Source: Octadecabacter arcticus 238
GTDB taxonomy: Bacteria; Pseudomonadota; Alphaproteobacteria; Rhodobacterales; Rhodobacteraceae
NCBI RefSeq assembly: GCF_000155735.2
Contig: NC_020908.1
Location: forward strand, 439,001-503,000
Direction of reading: 5' to 3'
Length of the DNA stretch: 64,000 nt
Shown here: in pieces, positions 44,091 through 54,286 of the stretch
How the letters are laid out: each line of letters starts with the position of its first letter
How positions within the stretch are numbered: the first letter of the stretch is position 1
Translations under genes and position numbers: made by a program
Notes under the pieces: generated by a model
What the model was told of the DNA's origin: nothing
The model's input: only the letters and a program-made list of their open reading frames with translations
The model's database searches: none

Positions 44091-45044
44091 ATGACCGTTA
44101 AAAAATCCCTCGCCGTTGCGTTTCAGATGGACCCGATCGGCGCAATCGACATCAATGGCGACAGTTCGTTTCGCTTGGCCGAAGAAGCACAGGCGCTCGG
44201 TCATACGCTATTTTATTACACGCCGGATCAATTGAGCTATCAAGAAGGCCGTGTGATGGCGCGTGGGCAAGACTTGGTCGTGCGTCGCGAAGTGGGCAAT
44301 CATTTCGACGTTGGCGACATGCGCGAACAAGACTTGGCGGACATTGATGTGATCTGGCTGCGCCAAGACCCGCCGTTCGACATGGGCTACATCACCACAA
44401 CCCATATTCTGGACCGAATTCATCCTGACACGCTGGTGGTGAATGACCCATTTTGGGTGCGCAATTATCCTGAAAAATTGCTTGTTCTTGATTTTCCCGA
44501 TCTCACACCCCCAACAGCAGTCGCGCGTGATCTTGAAACGCTCAAAGCATTCCGCGCGCGCCATGGCGATGTGATCCTCAAGCCGCTTTATAGCAACGGT
44601 GGTGCGGGTGTATTCAAGCTCACCCGCACGGACAGCAATCTTGCGTCCCTCCATGAGATGTTTATGGGTATCAATCGTGAGCCTTTGATTATGCAGAAAT
44701 TTTTGCCGGATGTGAGCGCGGGTGACAAACGCATCATCCTTGTGAATGGTGATCCTGTGGGCGCCATCAACCGCGTTCCAGCCAAGGGCGAAACCCGCTC
44801 TAATATGCATGTTGGCGGCCGGCCGGAACCCATCGGCCTGACAAAACGTGATCGGGAAATTTGCGACCGAATTGGTCCGCTTCTGCGCGAAAAAGGTCAA
44901 ATTTTTGTCGGCATTGATGTGATCGGTGACTACCTCACGGAAATCAACGTGACCTCCCCGACTGGCATCATGGAACTTGAACGGTTTGACAACGTCAACA
45001 TTGCCGCGAAAATCTGGGAGGCGATTGAGGCCAAACGCCAATGA
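44091..45044 (+). CDS. gshB: glutathione synthetase
   Basis: A 317-residue ATP-grasp ligase that joins gamma-glutamylcysteine and glycine. Landmarks: V-A-F-Q-M-D-P-I at the N-terminus, [12 protein letters not shown] near 88, [13 protein letters not shown] (ATP-grasp loop) near 163 and the C-terminal [10 protein letters not shown]. The stop overlaps the start of the interrupted hydrolase by 4 bp. Confidence 0.96.
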   Translation: MTVKKSLAVAFQMDPIGAIDINGDSSFRLAEEAQALGHTLFYYTPDQLSYQEGRVMARGQDLVVRREVGNHFDVGDMREQDLADIDVIWLRQDPPFDMGYITTTHILDRIHPDTLVVNDPFWVRNYPEKLLVLDFPDLTPPTAVARDLETLKAFRARHGDVILKPLYSNGGAGVFKLTRTDSNLASLHEMFMGINREPLIMQKFLPDVSAGDKRIILVNGDPVGAINRVPAKGETRSNMHVGGRPEPIGLTKRDREICDRIGPLLREKGQIFVGIDVIGDYLTEINVTSPTGIMELERFDNVNIAAKIWEAIEAKRQ

Positions 45045-45262
45045 CACCGTCGCGTCGCCTTCGCGTGCTGAATTTTGGAATGCGGTGGCTGGTCAAACCA
45101 AGTCTACGGCGCAGCAGAACGCCCGAAAAGGCGAACCGATCATTTGAGCGTGCGGCACCATTTTTGTTTAGCACACCCAAAGGGTTATGTTTCCAACAAG
45201 ACGGCCCATGCAGCCGCATCACCGTTGGCACGCCACTGCCCGACCGCGCTTTTTTGTATCTA

Positions 45263-46455
45263 TACTCCTGCGCCTGAATTGACCTGACGATTTTGGGCCT
45301 GCGATTCACTTCGTCGCATGGCCAAAGGCGGTTCAGTCTGTATTTTGAGTTTATGAGCAAGCAATACAAAACAGTCTCCTTATCCGACGAGCAGCGCATA
45401 GCACTTGAAGCGCTTTGCCGCCGCCGCAAAGTTGACGCCCTTGTTTGGAAACGGGCGCGCGCGTTTTTTCTTTTGGACGCAGGAGAAGACGCCGGAACGG
45501 TTTGCCGGATTTTGGATATTGGCCCGACAGTTTTGACGGAGTGGCGATTTGCCTTTGCCGGTGCGGGACTATCGTTTTTCGGTCTGAAGGACTACAGCCA
45601 GCGTCAGGGTCATTTGTCCGTCGTGCAAGAGCAGGCGGTGAGAGCCCATTTCACCGCGCAGCCTGCCCGCAATGCCGATGAGGTCTGTGCCTATGTTCTA
45701 GCCGAGTGCGACCAAAACTACAGCACGTCGGGAGCCGCCAAGCTGATGCGCCGCCTGGGGTTCGCGTATAAGAAACCACAATTGCTGCCTGCACAGGCCG
45801 ATGAAGCCAAGCAGGCTGCGTTTATTGCCAAATATGAGGCCCTGATGAACGGGTTGGCCGCAGATGAGATGGTTGTCTTTTCGGACGCTGTCCACCCCGA
45901 ACACCAGAGCCGCCCCGCCCATGGTTGGTTCCCCAAGGGACAAAAGACGGCCCTGAAGGCGACATCAGGGCGCAAGCGGCTCAACATTCAGGGCGCGCTT
46001 GACCTTGAGACTTTCCAGTTCACCTTTGTGGAAGGCGAGAAGATCAATGCCCAGACAACCCGACAGATGCTGGAAAAGTTGGAACGCAACAACCAAACCA
46101 AGACGGCCATCCACGTCTTTGTCGACAATGCCCGCTATCATCATGCCAAGATACTACAGCCATGGCTGGACAGCCCAGAACGTCGGGTGAAGTTGCATTT
46201 CTTGCCAGCATATGCCCCGCACCTCAACCCGATCGAGCGTCTTTGGGGTGTTATGCACAAATGGGTCACCCACAATCGGCACTATGCAACGTTCAACCAA
46301 TTCACAGAGGCCATTTTCGACTTCTTCCGCAAGACCCTGCCAGAAAAATGGCCAGAGTTCCGCGACACCGTCACCGACAACTTCCGCGTCATATCGCTCA
46401 AGGAATACAAAGTGATTTGAGGGGAAAACCTCAGGTCAATTCAGGCGCGGGAGTA
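45263..46455 (+). mobile_element. IS630-family element, copy 2, inside a hydrolase gene
   Basis: A 1193-bp element with the same ends as the copy at 11757 (TACTCC...GGAGTA). TA is duplicated at 45261-45262 and 46456-46457. The only difference I found from copy 1 is C to T at 45467. Near-identity indicates a recent transposition. Both copies lie in the same orientation, 33.5 kb apart. Confidence 0.95.
45353..46420 (+). CDS. IS630-family transposase, copy 2
   Basis: A 355-residue transposase identical to the one at 11847 except for one Leu-to-Phe change in the N-terminal region (R-A-R-A-F-F-L-L instead of R-A-R-A-F-L-L-L). The full DDE set is present, so it is probably functional. Confidence 0.93.
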   Translation: MSKQYKTVSLSDEQRIALEALCRRRKVDALVWKRARAFFLLDAGEDAGTVCRILDIGPTVLTEWRFAFAGAGLSFFGLKDYSQRQGHLSVVQEQAVRAHFTAQPARNADEVCAYVLAECDQNYSTSGAAKLMRRLGFAYKKPQLLPAQADEAKQAAFIAKYEALMNGLAADEMVVFSDAVHPEHQSRPAHGWFPKGQKTALKATSGRKRLNIQGALDLETFQFTFVEGEKINAQTTRQMLEKLERNNQTKTAIHVFVDNARYHHAKILQPWLDSPERRVKLHFLPAYAPHLNPIERLWGVMHKWVTHNRHYATFNQFTEAIFDFFRKTLPEKWPEFRDTVTDNFRVISLKEYKVI

Positions 46456-47092
46456 TACATGGCGGCGCCTTTGTCACTGGATCGCAGCGCAGTTATCGCG
46501 GTTTTTGCGGCCGTTTGGCGAAACGCAGCAACGCGGCAGTTTTTATTGCAGACTACCCAAAGCTGCAGGAGGCGCCGTTTCCGGCGGCACCGGTCGCGGC
46601 CTTGGCAGCGTGGGATCATTTGATCGCATCCGGCTGGGCCGCCCATCAGATCGTAATTGCTGGTGACAGCGCAGGTGGAAACCTTGTGTTTGGTCTGCTC
46701 GCAACTGTGTTGGCGCGCGGCGAACGTCCCGCCGGAGTGTTGGCGCTGTCCCCTTGGACCGACCTCACATTGTCGGGTGAAACCATCACAACCAGCGCCA
46801 AAAAAGATCCATTAATTCCAGTGAGCCGGATGCAGGAAGCTGTGGATTTATACATGGACGGTGGCGACCCTGCGCAACCCTTGGCAAGTCCGCTATTTGC
46901 AAGCTATCCCAACCCGCCTCCGATCCTCATTCAAGTCGGATCCGATGAGGTATTACTTAGCGATTCCGAAAGAATAGCCTTAGCCACGGGCGCAACTTTG
47001 GATATCTGGCCTGATTGCCCGCATGTCTGGCAGTTATTTGACGGACGACTGCCCGAGGCGAATGCGGCAATGCGCAAGGCGGCAGCGTTCAT

Positions 47093-48604
47093 TCACAGCT
47101 CCTTTGAAAGCGCCAAGCGATAGCCTGCGGCCTCGGCGACATGGGGCTTGCGAACATCCGCTGATCCGTCCAAATCTGCAATTGTCCGCGCCACCCGCAA
47201 CACGCGGTGATAGCCCTGCGCGCTTAGCCCAAAGCGTTCGGCGACGCGCAACAACAAGTCCTTTCCGTCGGCGTCTGGTGTCGCCACGTCTTCTAATGCG
47301 CGGCCTTCAAGGTCCGCGTTTACCCGCACGGACGTGCCCGCGAACCGAGCGGTTTGCACTGCGCGACCTGTCGCCACACGCGCAGCAATCATGGCTGAGG
47401 TTTCACCTGATTGTGGCAGGTCGAGGTCACACAATGCGACAGGCGGCACCTCGATGCGCAGATCGAAACGGTCCATCAGTGGGCCGGAAATGCGCGACAT
47501 ATATTCTTCGCCACAAATAGGAACGCGCGCGCAAGCACGGATCGGATCGGCTAAGTAACAGCATTTGCAGGGGTTTGCCGCAGCGACAAGCATGAATCGG
47601 CATGGATACCGGACATGCGCATTGGCGCGCGCAACAACAACTTCGCCAGATTCTACAGGTTGGCGCAGGGTTTCGAGGACCGTGCGCGGGTATTCGGGAA
47701 ATTCATCCATGAACAGCACGCCATTGTGCGCCAGTGAAATTTCACCGGGTTTTGCATTGCGTCCGCCGCCGACAATTGCGGCCATGGATGCGGTGTGGTG
47801 GGGTTCGCGAAAGGGGCGTGCGCGGTTGATGCCGCCGTCGCTGAGCAAACCGGCGAGTGAGTGGATCATCGAGGTTTCCAGCGCCTCGGTCGAGCTTAAT
47901 GGCGGCAAAATTCCAGACAGACGCGCCGCCAGCATCGATTTACCTGACCCGGGTGAGCCGACCATTAGCACGTGGTGGCGTCCTGTTGCGGCAATTTCCA
48001 AGGCGCGCTTTGCCTTTTCTTGGCCCTTCACATCTGCGAAATCGCGGCCCATTGGGTGGGGCGCGACCTCACCCGGTTCAGCGGGGGACAGCGGCGATTG
48101 GCCGGTGAAATGTCGCAGCGCTTCGGCCAATGTGCGCGGCGCATAGACGGCTGCGGCGTCAACCCATGCGGCTTCCGGTCCGCAGGCATATGGGCAAACG
48201 AGCGATTTATTTTCAATGGCAGCGGTCATGGCGGCGGGCAGCGCACCGAGGACAGGAACCAACGTGCCATCCAAGGACAATTCCCCCAAAGCCACGGTTT
48301 CTGAAACTTTGTCACGGGGGATCACGTCTAGTGCTGCGAGCAGGGCAAGCGCGATCGGCAGGTCGAAATGGGACCCTTCTTTCGGCAAATCCGCAGGCGA
48401 CAGGTTTATTGTAATTCTCTTGGACGGCAGCGCGATGGACAATGCACTCAGGGACGCGCGCACGCGATCTCGGGCCTCTGAAACAGCCTTGTCCGGCAGG
48501 CCGACGATCGAAAACCCCGGCATTCCGGGCGACGTCGCGCATTGCACTTCGACCAGACGCGCATCCACCCCCTCGAAGGCCACTGTGTAGGCCCGTGCCA
48601 CCAT
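47093..48604 (-). CDS. comM: ComM/YifB-family Mg-chelatase-like AAA+ ATPase
   Basis: A 503-residue protein with an N-terminal Lon-protease-like domain (residues 1-160) and a Mg-chelatase AAA+ core. Walker A G-S-P-G-S-G-K-S lies at about 217-224, F-R-E-P-H-H-T-A-S near 267 and Walker B L-F-M-D-E-F-P-E-Y near 299. The C-terminal Mg-chelatase domain has four cysteines (N-P-C-K-C-C...C...C). ComM hexamers branch-migrate D-loops during natural transformation. Convergent with the split hydrolase. Confidence 0.93.
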   Translation of the reverse strand: MVARAYTVAFEGVDARLVEVQCATSPGMPGFSIVGLPDKAVSEARDRVRASLSALSIALPSKRITINLSPADLPKEGSHFDLPIALALLAALDVIPRDKVSETVALGELSLDGTLVPVLGALPAAMTAAIENKSLVCPYACGPEAAWVDAAAVYAPRTLAEALRHFTGQSPLSPAEPGEVAPHPMGRDFADVKGQEKAKRALEIAATGRHHVLMVGSPGSGKSMLAARLSGILPPLSSTEALETSMIHSLAGLLSDGGINRARPFREPHHTASMAAIVGGGRNAKPGEISLAHNGVLFMDEFPEYPRTVLETLRQPVESGEVVVARANAHVRYPCRFMLVAAANPCKCCYLADPIRACARVPICGEEYMSRISGPLMDRFDLRIEVPPVALCDLDLPQSGETSAMIAARVATGRAVQTARFAGTSVRVNADLEGRALEDVATPDADGKDLLLRVAERFGLSAQGYHRVLRVARTIADLDGSADVRKPHVAEAAGYRLALSKEL

Positions 48605-48691
48605 TTCAAATACCCCTCAACCATAAACATAGGTTAACGGGAAGGTGGTTACTGAAAGGTAAACGCCGCGATAAGTAATTGAAATATAGCG

Positions 48692-49380
48692 CTAGTTGGG
48701 CCAGTTTTCCGTCGGCAAATCGAGGTCGAATTTCGCCATGACAGGGTCGTTTGCCAAACCATCGGCGCGCCATTTCTGAAAGGCAGGATCGGCAAGATGC
48801 GCCGCAACGTAGGCTTTCGTGACGGGCCGCGTGTTGAATTTGTAGGTGGCAAGGCGGCTGGCCATGGGTGCAAAAACCGCATCAGCAAGCGAGTATTCGC
48901 CACACAACCACGGCCCATCTGCGCCGGTTTTGGCACGCGCATTGGCCCATATCGTTTCCAACCGGTCGAGTTCTGTTTCAATGTCGGGCGGGGCGACAGC
49001 GCCCACAAATGCATGGCGCAGATTGACCGGCCAACCGCCTCGCAACCCGCCGAAATTTGAATGCATTTCGGCAGCAACGGTCCGTGCCACGGCGCGGGCC
49101 GCTGGATCCGAGGCCACATTTGCGCGTCGGGAAATCGGGATGACAATTCTTCTGCGATCGCAAAACTGTCAGACACGACCACACCGTCAGGGGTGATCAT
49201 CGTGGGCAATGTCCGCGCTGGTGGCGTGTCTTTAAGAAAGCGAGCGACATCAAATTCAGCCTGTGGATGCACGATTTGAATGTTGAAATGCCTCGACAAG
49301 CCAAACTTTTCGACCATGAGGTAGGCCGCAATCGACCAGCTGAAATACAAACGATTTCCAAGGATTAACTGATATGTCAT
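48692..49380 (-). pseudogene. glutathione S-transferase, frameshifted
   Basis: The N-terminal thioredoxin-like half (M-T-Y-Q-L-I-L-G-N-R-L-Y-F-S-W, then T-L-P-T-M-I-T-P and S-F-A-I-A-E) runs in one frame to M-W-P near 49112. The C-terminal helical half (S-D-P-A-A-R-A-V-A-R... to E-N-W-P-N) continues in another. A single missing base at about 49110-49113 explains it; a T in the coding strand after C-C-T would restore S-D-P. The repaired protein is about 230 residues. A sequencing or assembly error is the alternative. Confidence 0.82.
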
Positions 49381-49437
49381 GGTGAATATTAAGTCCAAAC
49401 CGCGTGGCCAGCAAATCGCAATTCGTGCGCGACGTCG

Positions 49438-50013
49438 TCACGGGATGTGATTGATGCGAGCGACGCCCCATGTCGGATGCATCTGTATTTCAGTCACAGA
49501 ATAATTGTCGATCCGGTGTGACAGAGCGCGGTAAGGCGCTATGCCCGCGGCCTGTGCAACTTGGCTTAGGATGGCGCCAAAGTGTGCAACTGCAATTATA
49601 TTGCGGCGTGGATTTTGCGCCGTCAAAGCAATGATATCTGCGGTAACGCGGGCTGCTGCGGTATTCCAGCTTTCGCCCTGTGGTGGGGCGATATCACCCG
49701 GATTTTCCCAATAACCCCGTGACAGATCGGGCCATCTCTCCGCCACTTCTGAAAAGTGCAAACCGTCCCATGCGCCAAAATCAAATTCGCGCAATCCCAC
49801 ACGGTGGGGCAGGCGGGTGCGACTGCCTTGGATGGCGCTCGCCGTGTCCACGGACCGCGACAGGTCAGATGACACAACAAGCGCGTCATGTGGCAACGCG
49901 GCTTCAAGACGCGCGATTTGGGCGGTGTCGGACAGGTCTGCTGGCACGTCACGATGTCCGACAAACGCCTTTTCATGGGTCGGGGCGTGTCGGATCCAAT
50001 AGATGACCGTCAT
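49438..50013 (-). CDS. histidine phosphatase family protein, CobC-like
   Basis: A 191-residue phosphoglycerate-mutase-fold phosphatase. Its R-H-A-P-T signature is at residues 8-12 (catalytic H9), S-S-D-L-S-R-S is near 48 and V-A-H-F-G-A carries the second histidine. The overlap with cobU by 4 bp supports an alpha-ribazole-5'-phosphate phosphatase role in cobalamin nucleotide-loop assembly. Without that context it would be called only a generic histidine phosphatase. Confidence 0.8.
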   Translation of the reverse strand: MTVIYWIRHAPTHEKAFVGHRDVPADLSDTAQIARLEAALPHDALVVSSDLSRSVDTASAIQGSRTRLPHRVGLREFDFGAWDGLHFSEVAERWPDLSRGYWENPGDIAPPQGESWNTAAARVTADIIALTAQNPRRNIIAVAHFGAILSQVAQAAGIAPYRALSHRIDNYSVTEIQMHPTWGVARINHIP

Positions 50014-50543
50014 GTTAACAATCCGGCTTCACCTTTGAGGGTTTGCGGCAATCCGGCAGTGACCTGAACCACCAAATCCGCCTGCGCCGCCAGCAATTGG
50101 TTAAGCCGCCCCTGCGCATTTCGGAACTGGCGGGCGAGCTTGTTGTCAGGAACTATGCCGTGACCCACCTCGTTTGAGACGACGATCACGTGTGCGGGGC
50201 AGGTCGTGAGCGCCGCCAAAAGGCTGGCACACGCGGCTGCAATGTCTTGATCCGCAAGCAAAATGTTGGACAGCCAAAGCGTGGCGCAATCCAGTAAAAC
50301 AATTTGCCCAATGGTGCAGGTAGCCAGGGCCGACTTCACGTCCAGCGGGGCTTCGATCGTCAACCAGTCCGGTCCGCGTTGGCTGCGGTGGTCAGAAATT
50401 TTCGCACGCATCTCATCGTCAAATGCCTGCGCAGTCGCGATGTAAATGCGCGTTTTAGTTGATTTAAAACAAAGCGATTCCGCGAATGCGGATTTACCGG
50501 AAGAAGCGCCACCCAGGACAAGAGTAAACTGCGGCAAGGCCAA
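50010..50543 (-). CDS. cobU: adenosylcobinamide kinase / adenosylcobinamide-phosphate guanylyltransferase
   Basis: A 177-residue bifunctional enzyme that activates cobinamide for the lower-ligand loop of B12. The P-loop G-G-A-S-S-G-K-S is at residues 11-18. I-A-T-A-Q-A-F-D-D-E-M carries the region of the GMP-accepting His (K-I-S-D-H-R). L-L-D-C-A-T-L-W and N-E-V-G-H-G-I-V-P follow. It starts an operon with the CobC-like gene, divergent from rpoH. It serves Ecm and other B12 enzymes. Confidence 0.93.
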   Translation of the reverse strand: MALPQFTLVLGGASSGKSAFAESLCFKSTKTRIYIATAQAFDDEMRAKISDHRSQRGPDWLTIEAPLDVKSALATCTIGQIVLLDCATLWLSNILLADQDIAAACASLLAALTTCPAHVIVVSNEVGHGIVPDNKLARQFRNAQGRLNQLLAAQADLVVQVTAGLPQTLKGEAGLLT

Positions 50544-50639
50544 AACCGTAACTTTCTATGATCTGTAAACGTTTCTAATCCGTAAACAGAATAGCACCAA
50601 AAGAATAGAGGTGCGACGACAGTTTTTGGGATGAGAAAC

Positions 50640-51518
50640 ATGGCGATCAATCAAAGCGACGACAGGGCCCTAACCCGCAAGGCGATGAAGGCTGAACTTT
50701 TGGATGCCGAAACGGAACTGGCACTTGCCTACGCGTGGCGCGACGAGCGCGACGAACAAGCGCTTCATCGGCTCATCACCGCGTATATGCGTTTGGCCAT
50801 CTCTATGGCATCAAAATTCCGACGCTACGGCGCGCCGATGAATGATTTGATTCAGGAGGCGTCTTTAGGATTGATGAAAGCCGCCGATAAATTTGACCCC
50901 GACCGTGGCGTGCGGTTTTCGACCTATGCAGTGTGGTGGATCAAGGCGTCGATCCAAGATCATGTGATGCGCAACTGGTCGATGGTACGCACCGGATCCA
51001 CGTCATCGCAAAAGTCGCTGTTCTTCAATTTGCGCCGCGTTCAGGCCCGTCTTGAAAGAGAGGCGATGAAGCGTGGGGAAACACTTGATCGCCACGACAT
51101 GCGCCAAATGATTGCCACAGAAGTCGGCGTGCCGCTGCGCGATGTCGAAATGATGGAAGGACGTCTAAGTGGGTCTGATTTTTCGCTCAATGCGACCCAA
51201 TCGAGCGAGGATGAAGGGCGCGAGTGGATTGATGCGCTGGAAGATGACGGCGAACAAGCCGCTGACGCCGTTCAAAATTCCCATGACACTGACACGCTGC
51301 GACAGTGGCTTTTAACGGCCCTCACCGCGTTGAGCGATCGTGAACAATTTATCGTTCGCGAACGTAAGTTGCGTGATGCACCGCGCACACTTGAAAGCCT
51401 TGGCACGGAACTTAGCCTGTCTAAAGAACGCGTTCGCCAGCTTGAAGCTGCGGCATTTGGCAAGATGCGCAAGAGCCTTGAAGGGCAAAGCCAGGAGGTT
51501 CACAGCTTCCTCGCCTAA
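50640..51518 (+). CDS. rpoH: RNA polymerase sigma-32 factor, RpoHII type
   Basis: A 292-residue group 3-like sigma factor. Region 2 is S-M-A-S-K-F-R-R-Y-G-A-P-M-N-D-L-I-Q-E with V-R-F-S-T-Y-A-V-W-W-I-K-A-S-I-Q; the RpoH box region is Q-K-S-L-F-F-N-L-R-R. Region 4 HTH is L-S-L-S-K-E-R-V-R-Q-L-E. The N-terminus and the E-D-E-G-R-E acidic stretch favour the second RpoH of alphaproteobacteria, which handles oxidative and singlet-oxygen stress as well as heat. The start could be 9 bp further upstream. Confidence 0.92.
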   Translation: MAINQSDDRALTRKAMKAELLDAETELALAYAWRDERDEQALHRLITAYMRLAISMASKFRRYGAPMNDLIQEASLGLMKAADKFDPDRGVRFSTYAVWWIKASIQDHVMRNWSMVRTGSTSSQKSLFFNLRRVQARLEREAMKRGETLDRHDMRQMIATEVGVPLRDVEMMEGRLSGSDFSLNATQSSEDEGREWIDALEDDGEQAADAVQNSHDTDTLRQWLLTALTALSDREQFIVRERKLRDAPRTLESLGTELSLSKERVRQLEAAAFGKMRKSLEGQSQEVHSFLA

Positions 51519-51591
51519 ACCGCAGTTTTCGGGACTGGTTCTTCGAGCGGCGAGCGCCTAGTCTTTGGGCGTTGATCGAAAGGCGTGGCAC

Positions 51592-52779
51592 ATGGCTGGC
51601 AAGAAAATTCTATTGATAATTGGCGGCGGTATCGCGGCGTTCAAATCGCTCGATCTGATCCGGCGGCTGCGCGAACGCGGCCATCAGGTGACACCGGTGT
51701 TGACGAAAGCCGCCATCGAATTTGTGACACCGCTCAGCGTGTCTGCGCTTGCTGGTGAAAAAGTCTACCAAGATCTGTTCGATCTCAACGATGAAGCAGA
51801 GATGGGCCACATAGAGCTTAGTCGCGCCGCAGATTTGGTTGTTGTCGCGCCTGCGACGGCGGACTTGATGGCTAAAGTGGCCCATGGCCACGCCAATGAT
51901 CTGGCGTCGACTTTGCTTTTGGCGACCGACAAACGTGTGTTGGTTGCCCCCTCCATGAACGTGCGCATGTGGGAGCATGCCGCGACACAGCGAAATTTGG
52001 CGACTTTGGAAAAAGATGGTATTTTGACCTGTGGCCCCAATGAGGGCGATATGGCCTGTGGTGAATTCGGGTTTGGTCGGATGGCGGAACCGATGGAAAT
52101 TGTCGCCGCGATTGAGGCGGCTTTGAACGACGGGCCTTTAAAAGGCCGCCACATTCTGGTGACATCCGGCCCGACCCATGAACCGATTGATCCGGTGCGC
52201 TACATCGCCAACCGGTCTTCGGGCACGCAGGGCACGGCCATTGCACGGGCACTGCTGGGCCTTGGTGCAAGGGTCACATTTGTGACCGGCCCCGCGGATG
52301 TCGTGGCCCCTATGGGCGTCGATCTGGTCAAAGTTCAAACTGCGGAGCAAATGTTGGACGCCGTGCAGGCCGCGCAAGATGTGGACGTTGGGATTTTCGC
52401 GGCAGCCGTGGCCGATTGGCGCATTGCGAACGCGTCCGATCAGAAGATCAAAAAAGATGGCAAAGGTTTCCCCGTTCTGGAATTTTCAGAAAACCCTGAC
52501 ATCTTGGCGACGGTGTGCGCGTCCAAAACCCGTCCGGCCCTTGTGGTGGGTTTTGCCGCTGAAACGCAGAACGTCGTGGAAAATGCGACAGCCAAACGCA
52601 AACGCAAAGGTTGCGATTGGATCGTCGCCAACGACGTGTCGCCGAGCACTGGTATCATGGGTGGGTCAGAAAATGATGTGGTCTTGATCACCGCCGAAGG
52701 GTCTGAGGATTGGCCGCGCATGGGCAAGGACCAAGTTGCGCAACGCCTAGCCGAGAAAATTGCTGTGGCACTGGGCTGA
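51592..52779 (+). CDS. coaBC: bifunctional phosphopantothenoylcysteine decarboxylase / phosphopantothenate-cysteine ligase
   Basis: A 395-residue enzyme that makes 4'-phosphopantetheine for coenzyme A. Start at M-A-G-K-K-I-L-L-I, with AAAGGCG upstream. The N-terminal CoaC flavoprotein (residues 1-180) has I-G-G-G-I-A-A-F-K and the P-S-M-N-V-R-M-W motif. The CoaB half (about 190-395) has [19 protein letters not shown] and A-A-V-A-D-W. Its stop overlaps dut by one base. Confidence 0.95.
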   Translation: MAGKKILLIIGGGIAAFKSLDLIRRLRERGHQVTPVLTKAAIEFVTPLSVSALAGEKVYQDLFDLNDEAEMGHIELSRAADLVVVAPATADLMAKVAHGHANDLASTLLLATDKRVLVAPSMNVRMWEHAATQRNLATLEKDGILTCGPNEGDMACGEFGFGRMAEPMEIVAAIEAALNDGPLKGRHILVTSGPTHEPIDPVRYIANRSSGTQGTAIARALLGLGARVTFVTGPADVVAPMGVDLVKVQTAEQMLDAVQAAQDVDVGIFAAAVADWRIANASDQKIKKDGKGFPVLEFSENPDILATVCASKTRPALVVGFAAETQNVVENATAKRKRKGCDWIVANDVSPSTGIMGGSENDVVLITAEGSEDWPRMGKDQVAQRLAEKIAVALG

Positions 52780-53231
52780 TGGTCACGATCCGGTTTGAAT
52801 GGATCGCGGGCGCGGATGAAACGTTCGGCCTGCCGACCTACGCAACGTCAGGTGCGGCGGGTGCTGACTTGCGGGCAAATCTTGATGATCGTCAGATAGT
52901 TACATTGGACGTTGGCGCGCGTATTTTGGTGCCGACGGGCCTGCAATTGGCGATTCCTGCGGGGTTCGAAGTACAGGTTAGGCCGCGATCCGGCTTGGCA
53001 TTGAAACACGGCATCACGCTGCCAAATAGTCCGGGCACAATCGACAGCGACTATCGTGGACCGCTTGGCGTAATTATCCAAAACGGTGGCACCAAACCGT
53101 TCGAAATTACCCACGGGATGCGCATCGCGCAAATGGTGGTCGCGCCCGTTGTGCAGGCTACGTTTACAGTCGGGTCTGTCGATGAAACGGCCCGTGGTAC
53201 GGGTGGTTTCGGCTCGACCGGCACGACGTAA
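52779..53231 (+). CDS. dut: dUTP diphosphatase
   Basis: A 150-residue trimeric dUTPase. Motif 1 is A-G-A-D-L-R-A-N, motif 2 is P-R-S-G-L-A, motif 3 is G-T-I-D-S-D-Y-R-G, motif 4 is R-I-A-Q-M-V and motif 5 is [10 protein letters not shown]. It hydrolyses dUTP to keep uracil out of DNA. The ATG shares one base with the coaBC stop, a common alphaproteobacterial coupling. Confidence 0.96.
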   Translation: MVTIRFEWIAGADETFGLPTYATSGAAGADLRANLDDRQIVTLDVGARILVPTGLQLAIPAGFEVQVRPRSGLALKHGITLPNSPGTIDSDYRGPLGVIIQNGGTKPFEITHGMRIAQMVVAPVVQATFTVGSVDETARGTGGFGSTGTT

Positions 53232-53242
53232 GGAGCGCAGGA

Positions 53243-54286
53243 ATGATCATCGTCCTATCACTCGCGGCGGCCCTATGGGCTATCGGCTGGGCGAACGGCG
53301 CATCGCGCAACACGCGGGCCGCGATGGTTGCCGTCTTGATGGTTGCCGTCATTGTGGTGCACTTAATATTACCGGACGAACACCCGATCCGCCAGAACAC
53401 GGGTCATGAAGCGGCACTGTGGATATTTATCATTGTGGCCGGATTTATTATCTGGGGGTATTCCAGTTTGCTGTCGCGAATGCGCTCACGGGTGCAGGAC
53501 GGCGAAGACCGAGCGGCGCAACCGCCTCCCCATTCAGGTCCGTTCAGTGACACTGAACTGGACCGTTACGCCCGTCATATCGTGCTGCGCGAGATTGGTG
53601 GCGCCGGGCAAAAGGCGCTAAAGGATGCATCAGTTCTGGTGATTGGCGCGGGCGGTTTGGGCGCGCCTGCGTTGCAATATCTCGCAGCTGCTGGTGTCGG
53701 AACCATCGGCGTGATCGACGATGATGTGGTGGAAAATTCCAACCTGCAGCGGCAGGTGATCCATACGGTTGCAGGCATCGGTATGGCGAAAGTTCAATCT
53801 GCCGCCGATGCGATGACCGCACTCAATCCGAATATCACAGTGCGACCCTATCATCGCCGGTTGACGCCTGACATCGCGACAGACCTGATTGTGGATTATG
53901 ATCTGGTGCTTGATGGCAGCGACAATTTCGATACGCGGTATCTGGTGAATGGGGTCTGTGCCAAGGCGGGTCTGCCGTTGATATCGGCGGCCCTAACGCA
54001 GTGGGAAGGGCAGATCAGCCTATATGACCCTGCCAACGGAACCCCCTGTTATCAATGTATTTTCCCGCAACGACCTGACCCTACTTTGGTGCCAAGCTGC
54101 GCAGAAGGTGGCGTGCTTGGCCCGTTGCCCGGCGTGCTCGGCGCGATGATGGCGGTGGAGGCTGTGAAAGCGATAACCAGCGCGGGTGAGGGCTTGCGCG
54201 GCCGCCTACTGATTTATGACGCACTTTACGGCGAGACGCGCACAATTGTAGCCAAACCGCGCGCCGGTTGCCCGATTTGCGGCTGA
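53243..54286 (+). CDS. HesA/MoeB/ThiF-family adenylyltransferase with N-terminal membrane helices
   Basis: A 347-residue protein. Two or three hydrophobic segments occupy residues 2-76, then a linker and an E1-like domain follow. The domain has L-V-I-G-A-G-G-L-G-A-P-A-L near residue 130, N-L-Q-R-Q (adenylation Arg) near 165 and D-G-S-D-N-F near 218. Zinc cysteines are in C-Y-Q-C and C-P-I-C. MoeB/ThiF activate small sulfur-carrier proteins by C-terminal adenylation. The membrane-anchored N-terminus is uncommon. It follows dut by 11 bp. Confidence 0.88.
   Translation: MIIVLSLAAALWAIGWANGASRNTRAAMVAVLMVAVIVVHLILPDEHPIRQNTGHEAALWIFIIVAGFIIWGYSSLLSRMRSRVQDGEDRAAQPPPHSGPFSDTELDRYARHIVLREIGGAGQKALKDASVLVIGAGGLGAPALQYLAAAGVGTIGVIDDDVVENSNLQRQVIHTVAGIGMAKVQSAADAMTALNPNITVRPYHRRLTPDIATDLIVDYDLVLDGSDNFDTRYLVNGVCAKAGLPLISAALTQWEGQISLYDPANGTPCYQCIFPQRPDPTLVPSCAEGGVLGPLPGVLGAMMAVEAVKAITSAGEGLRGRLLIYDALYGETRTIVAKPRAGCPICG

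Larger units (their letters stand above)
45041..47123 (+). pseudogene. alpha/beta-hydrolase (HSL/acetyl-esterase type) split by IS630
   Basis: The gene starts at 45041 (ATGA overlap with gshB). It runs 74 codons to D-R-A-F-L-Y-L, where an IS630 sits at a TA target. After the second TA, base 46458 continues in frame as H-G-G-A-F-V-T-G-S, the oxyanion-hole motif. Then come G-D-S-A-G-G-N-L (nucleophile elbow), W-T-D-L-T and the C-terminal His region. Removing the IS and one TA restores a 295-residue hormone-sensitive-lipase-family esterase. The 3' end overlaps comM by 31 bp, convergent. As it stands the gene is inactive. Confidence 0.92.
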
